From Trametes villosa (lineage: Eukaryota > Basidiomycota > Agaricomycetes > Polyporales > Polyporaceae), in NCBI GenBank assembly GCA_002964805.2, contig PUDQ02000010.1, positions 248,001 to 312,000 on the forward strand: a stretch of 64,000 nucleotides of DNA, given 5' to 3'. The position numbers and the translations under genes are program-made. Below, in pieces: positions 10,606-20,889 of the stretch (positions are counted from its first letter, which is position 1; the number at the start of each line of letters is the position of its first letter). The notes beneath the pieces are model-generated. The model did not search any database and was not told the origin of the DNA. It saw only the letters and a program-made list of their open reading frames with translations.

Positions 10606-12256
10606 ATGCCCGCAAGCGACGCCCGCCCGACGCTAGACTCCCCGCGATTCGGCACGCTGAGCGAGGTGCCCGAGGAGGGCCTGCTCACGCCCGGCTCGAA
10701 GTCGCCCTACTTCCACCATTCCGTAACCGGCTCGGCTACCACTTTCAAGGCGGCAGCGAGCACGACGAGCCTCGCGAGCGCCGGCTCGTCCTCCAGGACG
10801 CCGTCGGGCGCACGCTCCCCCGCGAACCTCGTGCGATCGGCGACGGCGAGATCGACGAGCGGGGATACTCTGAGTGGCGTCGCTACGCCCAAACGGCGCT
10901 CCCGGTCCCCGGCGGCGACGAAGGAGAAGGGGCGGGACAAGGACAAGGACGGCTCGCCGCGGGAACGCAGCCAGAGCGGACGAGAGCGCGAGCGCGAGCC
11001 TCGGGAGGGCAAGGGCGGGAAGGCGGCGCCGCCGGCGACGTACAAGACGCGGAACACCCCGCATCTGCCGCACGGGAAGGATGTCGACCTCGCGCCGGCG
11101 ACGCTCATGCACTGGAGCCGCGCGCCCGTGTATGGGCATATGCCGCTGCATGGTCTGCGTGCGCACAGTGTAACGCTGATCGACAACATTGCGTGGCTCT
11201 TTGGCGGATGCGACGATAGGACATGCTGGAAGGATGTGTTCTGCTTCAACACAGGTGCGTAATCTTGGCTGCCTGTACCCTGCCGTCAGTTTGTGCTAAG
11301 GCAGGTAGGCTAGAGACGATGCAGTGGACACAACCCAGCGTCAATGGGAACATACCCAAGCCATGTCGTGCACACACCGCCACTCTCGTCGATCGCAAGC
11401 TCTTCGTGTTCGGGGGCGGCGAGAGCGCCGACTACTACAATGATGTCTATGTCCTCGACACAGTCATGCGGACATGGTATCACCCCCTGGCCGGCGACAC
11501 CCCAGAGGAGCTGCGACCTTGCGTCTTCCCTCCGCCCCGCCGCGCGCATACCTCCGTGCTCTATAAGAACAAGCTTTGGATCTTCGGAGGCGGAAACGGT
11601 AGCATGGCACTCAACGATGTGTGGACGCTCGATCTCTGCGGCGGTGTCGAGAACCTGCGATGGGACCAAATGGAGACTCGGGGGAAGAAGCCCTCGCCGC
11701 GAGGCTACCATACCGCGAATCTCATCGGCAACGTCATGGTTATCGTTGGCGGCAGCGACGGCCGGGAGTGTTTCTCTGATATCTGGTGTCTAAACCTCGG
11801 TAAGCCGCGTACCCTTCATCGACCCATTGTAAAGTACTGAGCTCTAGACTAGATACTCTGTTGTGGAGTCTCGTCAAGCTTGGCGAGAACCACAAACGAC
11901 TCTCGCATACCGCGACGCAAGTGGGCTCGTATCTCTTCATATCCGGCGGGCACGACGGCGCGAACTACATGCAGGATCTGCTCCTCTTCAACCTCGGTAC
12001 GTTTTCTTTGTAGTTTCTCTTGTCGCTTCATATCTAACTGACCTCCGAACCAGTGTCGCTACAGTATGAACCACGGCAGATCGCCGGTAGGCCACCCACC
12101 GCGCGCGGATACCATGCCGCATGTCTCGCCGACAGCCGCCTCTTCATCTTCGGAGGGTTCAACGGCATCGAGGTATTCGAAGACGTGCACGTCCTCGACC
12201 TCGCCGGCGCAGCCTACCTCCCGCAGGTCACCAGCTTCCGCATCGACGTCGAGTGA
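10606..12256 (+). CDS. Six-kelch-repeat protein with disordered N-terminus
   Basis: Kelch repeats build a beta-propeller used for protein binding. The start at 10606 follows a C/T-rich leader; the frame stays open further upstream without coding character. Residues 1 to ~150 are Ser/Arg/Lys-rich and disordered (KRRSRSPAATKEKGRDKDKD). Six kelch units follow, each with an aromatic/Gly-Gly core: IAWLFGGCDD, KLFVFGGGES, KLWIFGGGNG, VMVIVGGSDG, YLFISGGHDG and RLFIFGGFNG, which is enough for a closed propeller. Introns split the repeats near 11254-11308, in the 11800s and in the 12000s. No F-box, BTB or transmembrane segment is present. It resembles fungal kelch scaffold proteins, but I cannot assign the partner or pathway. 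Confidence 0.88.
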
Positions 12257-15200
12257 TCCTCTTCCCCATCTCCTAGGGGCCGTGCGGGCTCGCATGCGGG
12301 CTCGCTCTTCGTTCACCCTCCCCAGGCAGGGCTGGAACTCCCGGTCTTGCTTCTTCTATCCACATTCCCACACTTTTCTCCCCGTAGTCGGCGAGTGCAG
12401 GCTCCGTCGCCGCGGGGTAACTTATATACCGGCAGGGATGATCTTGGTGCGCGCACTCGCGCTGTAGTTGTATCCCGCCCCCGCCCGCGCTCGCGCGTGT
12501 CGGCCGGCGGCCGCTTGCTTTGTATCGGTATCTATCATCGGGCGGGGGAATACGTAGGCGTACTCGGCGTTGCGGCGCGGTAATGATCTAATGCGACTTT
12601 CTTGCTCTTGCCACAGTGCGAGTAACCGGGATACCCGGAGGCGTTCGCCACGCTTTCGAGTGAGAGAGGTATACACGCGTCACCGCCACGGCTATTTGAC
12701 AGCGTGCGCAGCCATTTCGAACCCGAACTCCGGAGAGTGTAGTCTTAGTGGGCGGCATGCGTAGCCGACGTATACGCCAGGGAGACATCTCGACGCGTGC
12801 GCGCCGCTGCCGTCACTCGCTGCCAGTGCCATGCGGAGACATGCGCACGCCCCTCCCCGCAGTCCCCGCCCCCGCTTTCCCTCCCTCCTTCCCTTCTCCC
12901 GCTTCCCCATGCCCTTCAAAATCAAAGCCGGTAACCCTCCCGTCGCGTGGGCCTCCCCTGAGCCCCTCCCTCCCGCCGGGTGAACCTATTTTCGCTCCGC
13001 AGCAGCCCACTGCGGGGATGACACCGGCGCCATGACATCGACAGCGACGCCGCGGTGCGAGTCTGATCCCGAGCCTGGCGGGCTGGCGAGTAATAATTAT
13101 AGCGGCAGCGTGTGGGGGGAAAGTTTAAATCGAGGGGCGCGGGCAGGCGGGTGCCAAGAGGAAGAAGGCGCGGCGGGGCGTACATATGCGCCCACAACCT
13201 GTTCGGGGAGGGCGCGGCGGACGTCCCGTGGCCGTTCCGTTCCTGAGACACCTCGTACATCTATGTGACTGTCCCTCTGCATTCGTGCGCGTATGCAGGA
13301 ACGCGGGGTGTAGGGGGCAGGGGTGGTTTTGTAGGGGGCACGCGGGACGGCGTCCGCACCCGCGGGATGACATGCTTGTGAAGCCCGTGCAGGCTATTAG
13401 ACTCATCATACACGGGTGTGCGTCATAGCTTGTAAGTCGAGGCTCAATGATATATATTGCTCGTGAGGGTAGACGCGGCAGTTGCTGCCTGGCTTTCTAC
13501 CAACACACACGACAAACTACCAAGGTTTGCCCGTGCTGCATCTCCCTCTGAGCCCGCCGTGCCCGGCAGTGTGAACGTGCCCTTCTCATGCGCGTACCCC
13601 GCGCTGGGGGCGTCCGACAGCGGGCGGACCTTGCTACGTGCATTGTGCCTGTTGGCCTCTGCTCATAACCTTGGTGAATGGACGCACGATGTCGTCTAAA
13701 CGCACCTAGGCGGCGGCCGCCTGCCTCATCGCACTCCCGACTACCGCCGCCCCGCGCAGACGCAGGCCGCGGTGCCAGCCCGGCCCGCGCCGCCAGCGCA
13801 TCTCACTCCCAGACACGTCGCAATATACTCCTTCCCCCCGCACTATATCTCGCGGCGGGAAGTTCATCATGGGAAGCCGCCCAACCGAACATACCCATCA
13901 CTCGCCCTCCACCACTCAATCGGAGTAGGCGCGTCGACTTGTTCGCCGGGCGATATTGAGGGGCAATGAGAGGGCGGCGCGGCCATCAAAGTAGCAAGGG
14001 CCAGGGATGGCGGGGCGCTGCTGGGCGGCGCGGCGGTGCAAGTGTGATGGTGCGGTGCGGTATGAGGCGGGGGCTTGCTATGTGCATAGGTTCGCGGGGG
14101 AGTGGCGTCCGGGGAATGGGCTGGTTGGTGGTGGCTCTGCGGGGCAAGGAGACAGAATGCTCAGCGATCCGCGTCTTGCGAGGGAATACCGAGCGCGTCG
14201 AGTGTAACCTCCGGGACGCGATGGATACTGAGCAAGCCGGAGCGCACGCCGACGGCACATCTAACAAAGATCCGTGGTCGAGTATCTCCGTCCAACGGTT
14301 CAACATCAACCTCCACCGTAAACGCATCTGTCAAGCTGACACTCGAAGACACCGACAGCTACCGATGAGTTCCAACGGACGGGGCGGGACCTGGTCCCGG
14401 TCAGTGGCAGGACGGAGCAAAGATGCAGATGCGGCCTGCGTCCTGATGATGGTCGAGTTGGCCGCCTGCCCCGAAGCCGCCCCGCCGGCCGACACAGAGC
14501 TTCTGGTGCGCGAACACAGCTAGCGTCCGCGTCGTGATCGCACATCCCCACGCGATCCCACGGGACCCGCGCGCAGACCAGTCTGCGCGCCGTCGAGATC
14601 ACAAGGGCGGGGTGCGAGGGCGAAACGGCGCGGACGCGAGTGGGCGGGGCGTCGTGCGGTTCCCAGGGTATTCCGAATTGTGGTCGAGCGATAGAGTCCA
14701 AGTGGAAGACGTGGATGCGAGGTGACATACCAAGAGTATCTGCAGCTGCGTGTTGCAACGGGTCAGATATGCTCTCGGCGCGCGGCGTGGTGCGAACGAG
14801 GACAATGACAAGGAGGACCGGCTCAGTGAGAACGCTTCCACCGTTCCACGTATCTAGCTTTCACGCTTCGGTCCGAGGGGGTGGTTGGTAGACTTTGACA
14901 GAGAACGGATGGAACTCGCCTGGGTGCCTGGAGACTGAGATGATGCGTCGGCCTGGTTGTGTGTGGTACCTCCGAACCACCAGAGCGGGGTGCGCGAGGC
15001 ACGCCGCTCAGGCATGTTAGAATGGCTCTCCTTGTTCTCGTTCTCGAAGCCATAGGGACAGCCGCCGTAAATAGAGCGGCAATTTAGCGGTGGTAGCTAC
15101 GCCAGCGTGGCTTCAAGTCGAAGCTTCCCCGCCGTCGTCGAGGGCGGGCGCCCCAGCCTATGTCCGCACGTCGTGACGGGGACTGGATGACGAAGGCGAG

Positions 15201-16294
15201 TCGGGGGGCCTGATGGCGATGCCCGTGCAACATGCAGCATGCCGGGGCTGGTGAACTGTTCGTGCCTGCGGCAGTCGCAAGGCAAGGCACCGAGGCGGGC
15301 GGGGGCGCCGGCGCGCGCGGCCGAGGGACTGGGACAGCCATTTTGCGAGCGGGATCATCAGCAGATGGACGGACATGTTCTGTCGATGTGAGAACGGCGC
15401 GGATGTGTGCGCGCTGTCGTCGTCGCTGTCAGACGAGCATCGCCGCTGGTCTGACGGGGGAGATGTCGCGTCTCTGGAGGCACGCTCGCGATGTCTATGT
15501 CGCGTCGAATTGAGCACGGAGGATTGGGCGGGGGAGGGGTGGTGCGGAAGAAGCGAGGAAAGTAACGTGCTGATGTGGGGTCGTGCTTGCCGGGCGAATG
15601 AAATGACGAAGCATGCAACCCGAGGCGACAGCATCACGGCAGGCCCTCCGAGCTCTCGAGGACTGCACACGAACGCGAGCTATTTTCGCAGCATTCAGCC
15701 TTCTGGTGCCGATCTGTGCCGCCTCCTGCTCAGTGCCTGGCGCCATCCGCTGGCCGCCGGCGCATGGTCCTCATCAGGGCAGCCCGATGCGGCTGAAACG
15801 GCGTGGGCATGTCGTCTTCTAGCCTTGTGTGCAGCGGTGTGCTGTCCCGTCGCGTCGCGCGTGCGCTGGGCTGAACGGCGGGGAGGAGGGACGGGGACTG
15901 GGATGGGGGATCGCCGTGGCGACGTGCCCCGTTCTGGGAGGCGATAACGGATCGGGAAGGGGTTGAGATGGAGACCGGAGGGGCAGGCGAGGCGAGTGCG
16001 CGCGCTCCTCTCGTTCTGATTAGCCAGGGCCGAATGAGGCCAATCACCGCCGGCGTCTGCGATCGTATATAACGCCGGGCGTGCTTGGCTTTCCGATCCT
16101 CCACCATCATCCCCCCTTTCCTTCTCGCTCTCGTTTCCTCTGCTAGAGCTGCTGCTCGCCTCGTCTCAGGCCGGTGCCTACTGCTTTCCCTAACGCGACC
16201 CGGGGTCGTTTCATTTCACTTCGAGCTTGCATCGCTTTGCATTCACTCCTTCATTCGACCGGTCATCGCTTCATTTACGGGTAAATCAGGAATC
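12257..16294. other. 4-kb intergenic region upstream of the secreted-protein gene
   Basis: No gene was recognised on either strand. Many long frames exist, but they are Arg/Pro/Ala-rich, lack family motifs and do not join across plausible introns. The sequence is GC-rich throughout, with C-rich runs near 12850-12960. The right end (16040-16294) is the core promoter and leader of the secreted-protein gene. The length may reflect a large regulatory region or an unrecognised non-coding transcript; nothing in the sequence decides this. Confidence 0.4.
16040..16072 (+). promoter_or_regulatory. CCAAT box plus TATA box of the secreted-protein gene
   Basis: GGCCAATCA lies around 16040 and TATATAA at 16066-16072, about 225 bp upstream of the ATG at 16295. 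This is one of the clearest CCAAT/TATA arrangements in the window and suggests strong or regulated transcription. The leader between TATA and ATG is pyrimidine-rich. Confidence 0.55.
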
Positions 16295-17725
16295 ATGTTC
16301 TCCAAGAAGGCCTTCATTTTCGCCCTCCTCTCCCTCTCCGTGTCCGTTTCCGCTGCTGCAGCGAAGAACGACGAGACATGCAAGGTCAGTCTCTACTGCT
16401 CCCGTGTTCGCTTTCGGGACTCCCACGCTAATCGCCGAATTTGACCGCGCGCTGGACAGGCCGGCACCGCTAAGACAGTTACCGTCACCAGGACTGTCGC
16501 TGCTGCCGCTGCCACGACCTCCGCCGTCCTCGCTGCCAACCCCGGTGCCGGAAAGGGCACTGGCAAGGGCACCGGCAAGACCGGCACTGGCGCGGGTGCG
16601 GGTGCCAACAAGGGCGGCAACAACACGGGTGCGGGCGCCGCTGCTGGCAACAACGCTGGCAAGGGTGGTGCTGCCACTGGCACAGGCGCGGTATGTCCCC
16701 TTGTTGTTTCTTCTTTTGGACTTGTCCTTACCTGAACCTTGCAGACCGGTGCTGCTGGTGCGGCCGGCGGCAACCCCCAGACGTCGCTCACCCTCGTCCA
16801 GTCGGTGATCGCGACCGGCTTCGCGAACGACGGCCAGGACCAGCCCACCGCTGGCCAGGTCCCCTCGCTCACGTCGACGAACAACTTCATCAACTTCTGC
16901 GCGACCGTGCCCCAGAAGGCGATCACGAATGGCAAGCAGATCCAGGCCGGATCCTGCAACCCCGCGCCGATGGGTGTCATCGCGTCCACCGCGAACATGC
17001 CGTCGAGCAAGTTCGTGAACCCGAAGAACGGCGCGACGATCCCCGCGAACACGAACTTCACCGTCTCGATGGCGATCAAGCACCTCGAGACCGGCCACTT
17101 CACGAACGCGCAGGAGAACTACTTCGCCGCGCCGCAGGTCGTGAACGCCGCGGGCGACATCCAGGGCCACTCGCACTTCGTCATCGAGCAGCTCACCTCG
17201 CTCGACCAGACGACGCCCACGGACCCGTCGAAGTTCGCGTTCTTCAAGGGCGTGAACGACCCCGCCGTCAACGGCGTCCTCTCCGTCACCGTCGGCGGCG
17301 GTCTCCCGGCTGGCTTCTACCGCGTCGCGTCCATCAACTCTGCGACCAACCACCAGCCGGTCCTCGTCGCCATCGCCCAGCATGGTTCCCTCGACGACAT
17401 GGCCTACGTGAGTGCTCTTCATATCGTAGCTGTCTTGGCCTGCCGCTGACTCGCCATTCATCTACAGTTCACTGTTGCTGCTGGTGGTGCCGCTGCTGGT
17501 GCTAAGGGCGGTAACGCTGCCGCCGCCGGTGCCGCTGCGGGCGGTGCTGCTGCCGCGAAGGGTGGTGCCGCTGCTGCCAAGGGCGGCGCTGCTGCTGCCA
17601 AGGGTGGTGCCGCCGCGAAGGGCGCCGCCGCCGGCAAGGGTGCTGGTGCCGCGAAGGGCGCTGCTGCCGGCAAGGGCGGCCGCTTCTCCGCGAAGGGCCA
17701 GGGCAAGAACCGCGGCCGCTTCTAA
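16295..17725 (+). CDS. Secreted protein with conserved core and Gly/Ala/Lys-rich tail
   Basis: Exons 16295-16384, 16460-16690, 16745-17407 and 17468-17725 give 413 aa. A signal peptide (MFSKKAFIFALLSLSVSVSA) is followed by a low-complexity Gly/Ala/Thr/Lys linker (about residues 35-110). A globular core of about 215 residues has CATVPQKAITNGKQIQAGSC, NPAPMGVIAS, NGATIPANTNFTVSMAIKHL, GHSHFVIEQL and GGLPAGFYRV, with one Cys pair. The tail repeats AAAAKGG-type units and ends GGRFSAKGQGKNRGRF. The core matches a family common in fungi whose database name (ribosomal protein S17) is, to my knowledge, a misnomer, since the proteins are secreted. Function is unknown. The basic tail suggests binding to an acidic wall polymer or polysaccharide, which is inference. 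Confidence 0.85.
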
Positions 17726-19516
17726 GCGCGCCCCGGTCTCGCTCCCCACCACGGCGCCCTTCGTTCCGCCCCCAGCCCCGCCTTGTTCGTTGCCGTAACT
17801 TATTCCGCGCCGGCTAATCGCGTTCGTCCTTCCGCCTCCGCCACCCTCCCTCCCCCATGATTCCCCGTACGCATTGTTTACCCCGGCCGTCGTCGTCGCT
17901 GTGCATCGCGCCCCTCGAGACTCGCTTTTTGCTCCCGCTCCCGTTTCCCCCCTTTCATTTTCACACCGCCCTCATTTTGCACTCGAATGTTGCGTAGACA
18001 CTCGCCACGCGAGCTTGACGCGGGGCGAGGTCCCCGGCGCCGCGACTTGTAGCAGAGCCCCAATTCAAACAGAGCTTGATGGAAACCCGATGCTTGTGCG
18101 TGTGCGTGAGTGAGGAACGTTCTCGTGTGGTTTGGTTCCACTGTAGTGTGGTATTGTTCTACCGTCTACGTACGCAACGACCTACGGGCAACGGTGAGAC
18201 GTGAGTCGCCTTTGTTTCTAGAGATAGATGCACACCCTTCGGGCAGCATAACGACTTGGATACCGGTGACACCTGCCGCCCACTCACGAACGTTAACAAG
18301 CCCTCGAAGTTCGAACCATGGACCACGATCGAAGACACGTCGTCGTCCACTCCTCGGTCCTGCACAAGATCCGGCCTCGGGGCGCCCGCCGCGCGCCGCA
18401 CGGTTATTGACATTAACGCGCATCGTATCGTCCTGGCGACGGCCGATCACAGCGCCCCTCGAGGCGGCCGGCGCGGGGAGAACGTTCGGACGGAAGCCCG
18501 TCTGTCATATGCACTCGATCGGTGCGCGCGGGAGGGATGCCGGTTGCGATTGGGGACGCGTTGCATATCGCGATGACATGCGCGTCGCGCGCGTTGGGCG
18601 AGGTAATTTTGGGACGCGCTCGGACCGAGTCTAAGGACGGAGGACGTCGACTGGGAAGGTGGGCTTTGGGAGTGGCGTAACACGTTATTGTTGGGGCTGC
18701 GAGGGGACTGCGGGCTTGTCGGGCGAGTATAAGTTACGGGGCGGATATGTGGGGGTACCGGTGTAGTACGTGTCCGGGGTGCTCGGTCGGCGTATGTGAG
18801 ATACAAGTATAAGTTAGGATCGATAAGTTAAGACGTGGAGTCTGGACTGGGTAGCATATAGTGGGAGTGGTAGCGAGGAGCAGTATTGGGGTACTGAGGG
18901 GTTCTGTGCGAAGTAGTTGGTTGAAACAGTGAGGGAACAGAGCTAGATAGATAGTCCATGCGATGTACAGTATGGCGAGGGTCAGAGCTATGTATTATTG
19001 TGACATATGAGTAGAGTCAGTATCACAATCGCAGAGGGCGTCCGCGACCACCGTGCTCGGACAGCCGGGCCATGTTCCTGGGGGCACCCGGGTACTGTGC
19101 GTGCCAATATTGGACGCGCGTCAACCATCCCGAAGTACGCGACTGTGGCTGTCCCGGAAGTGCAGCACCCTTCGCGAGGTGGAGCATCAGGCGGGTTGTG
19201 GGCAGCGGGCACGCGTCGCGTCGCGTCGCGTCGCGTCGCGTCGCGTCGACGGAGTGCGCAGCGAGGCGGAGGGGGTGCGGGATGCTGCGGTGGCGAGAAA
19301 AATTGGGATGCGCCGCCGTAGTGGGCCGCTGCATCGGCCTCGCTCGGGATACTCGGAGAGGAATGGGGGTGGTAGTGCGCGCTGGAAGAGTGCGCGAGTG
19401 CGAGCAGCCGTGGAAGCGCACAGATCAGAGGCGTCGAGGACAGCAACACAAGTGCGACGCCGGGGTGCAAGTCCAGATATGGGGTACGAGAGCGCGCGCC
19501 GAGGAGAGCGCCGCTA
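17726..19516. other. 1.8-kb convergent intergenic region
   Basis: Lies between the 3' ends of the secreted-protein gene and the UbiA gene. No gene was recognised. A TTCGAA-containing stretch near 18305 was tested as a tRNA T-arm and failed. Its one clear feature is the pentanucleotide microsatellite at 19212-19248. Confidence 0.4.
19212..19248. repeat. CGCGT pentanucleotide microsatellite
   Basis: About seven uninterrupted CGCGT units, in the 3' flank of the UbiA gene. It is non-coding, and a five-base unit is likely to be length-variable between strains. Confidence 0.9.
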
Positions 19517-20512
19517 TCACCGTTCGCGCTCCTCGTCTTGACCATTAAATCGCCGCGCCGCAGCGAGGGCCTTGCTCGCGAACCACACCGCGGACATGCC
19601 GACGGTCCAGTACACGACCATCCGGAAGGCGAGGTGCGCGCGCTCCAAATCGAGGAAGGCAAGGAGCGTGATACCCAGACCCCCAAGTAGGTACACGCCG
19701 AAGACGGAGGTGAAGCGGCCCTCTGCACACAGAGCCAGGAAACTATCGCAAACAGACCGTCAGCGCGAGGTTGAGAGGGAGAGAAGACGGGGCGGTACGC
19801 AACTAGCTGAGGGCGGCAAACGCGACAGCGCCGTCCGCGCCAAACGCCGTCGCGATGGTGCGCTGGCCGGCGGCAGCGTCCGCGCTTGCGTCGACGGCGG
19901 CCCCGAGTGCGTGTACGCCTGCGGTGCAAAGCCCCAGGACGAGCCCTTTCGCAGGCGGGTGGTAGATGCTTCCTCCAAACGCTGTGTACCCGCAAAGGTA
20001 CGCGAATACGACGATGGCGCCGTTGGAGAGCGAGTCGAGCACGGGACGCTCCTTGAGCCGGGCGGGCGGGAGGGAGTACGCCCATGCAAGGGCGACGAGG
20101 TTGAGTGTAGCAATCTGGTTGTGCCCGCTCTTGGTGAGGTAGGCGCAGTATGCAATGAAGGCGGTGGCGAGGGCGGCGGAGACGAGGACGGGTGTGTGGA
20201 GCGCGGGCGGGAGGACGGTGCCCTCGAGACCGTCTGCGGTCTTGCGCGGGTTGGCGAGGTCTGTGGCGTAGTCGTAGACGTCGTTTACGCCAAATACCAC
20301 TAGGGCGGAGATGAGCAGGTGGTAAGAGCATATACGATGGTCCGCTTACCGAGAGCAAGCGGGAAGGAAAGCGAGAAGAACTGCAGCAGGAGCACACCGG
20401 GGCTCGCCCGCCTAGGGCCCTTGCCATGAATCGCCCCGATGGCGTAGAGTATGGGGCCAAAGCACCAGCCCGGGGGACGGCTCACCTTGACGATCGTCCT
20501 CAGCACGTCCAT
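19517..20512 (-). CDS. UbiA-family membrane prenyltransferase
   Basis: UbiA enzymes move a polyprenyl group from a diphosphate donor to an acceptor within the membrane. Exons on the minus strand are 20350-20512, 19804-20299 and 19517-19742, in phase, 294 aa. The first aspartate motif is NDVYDYATD, followed by NPRKTADGLEGTVLP; the second is DASADAAAGQRT. Together they chelate Mg-diphosphate. The rest is a series of hydrophobic helices with the short loop AWAYSLPPARLKERPV. There is no mitochondrial presequence like that of COQ2, and the motif spacing resembles the digeranylgeranylglyceryl-phosphate / lycopene-elongase branch more than COQ2. The acceptor is unknown. No terpenoid or polyketide genes flank it, so a biosynthetic cluster is not supported. 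It is divergent from the SMP gene. Confidence 0.88.
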
Positions 20513-20889
20513 CGCGGTCGCGTGCAAGCCTTAGCCAAGGCGTAGACGCGATCGCGTGCTGGCACTCGAAGCGAGCGTGACGCCGGCGCGCAGCAGGGGC
20601 ACGTGAGCGTGACTGCGCGCGCGAAATGGGGTGGGCGTGGCAATGACGGCAGGCGCGCCACCGTCGCTCCTCCGCCCTCGTCTCGCCAAACGCGCCATGG
20701 CACCCGGAGTCGGACGCCCAGCGATGCTCCACAGCCCAGCCCCAGCTCATAAGCCAGCACGCGGCGCACACAAGCCCCTTTCTCCTCACAGATAGCTGTA
20801 CTCTGGCCCCCACCTCTCCTGCCACTCGACACCGACCCCAGCGACCAGTGCACTTTCCATAACACACACAACACACTTGCTTGTTCACT
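20513..20889. other. Divergent promoter region UbiA / SMP gene
   Basis: 377 bp between two divergent ATGs. An ACACAC-rich leader precedes the SMP start. No TATA box stands out and no further gene is seen. Confidence 0.4.

Noticed and set aside
13966..14523. 185-codon plus frame in the 4-kb gap
   Set aside because: Gly/Arg-rich noise in GC-rich DNA; no family signature and no plausible continuation.
16286..17461. 391-codon minus-strand open frame
   Set aside because: Antisense shadow of the secreted-protein gene, whose plus frame has a signal peptide, introns and a conserved core.
18290..18330. TTCGAA-containing stretch resembling a tRNA T-arm
   Set aside because: Flanking bases do not pair as a T-stem and no acceptor, D-arm or anticodon arm can be drawn.
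18988..20460. 490-codon minus-strand open frame
   Set aside because: Overlaps the UbiA gene in another frame; Arg/Pro/Ser-rich with no motif, whereas the UbiA frame has both aspartate motifs and in-phase introns.
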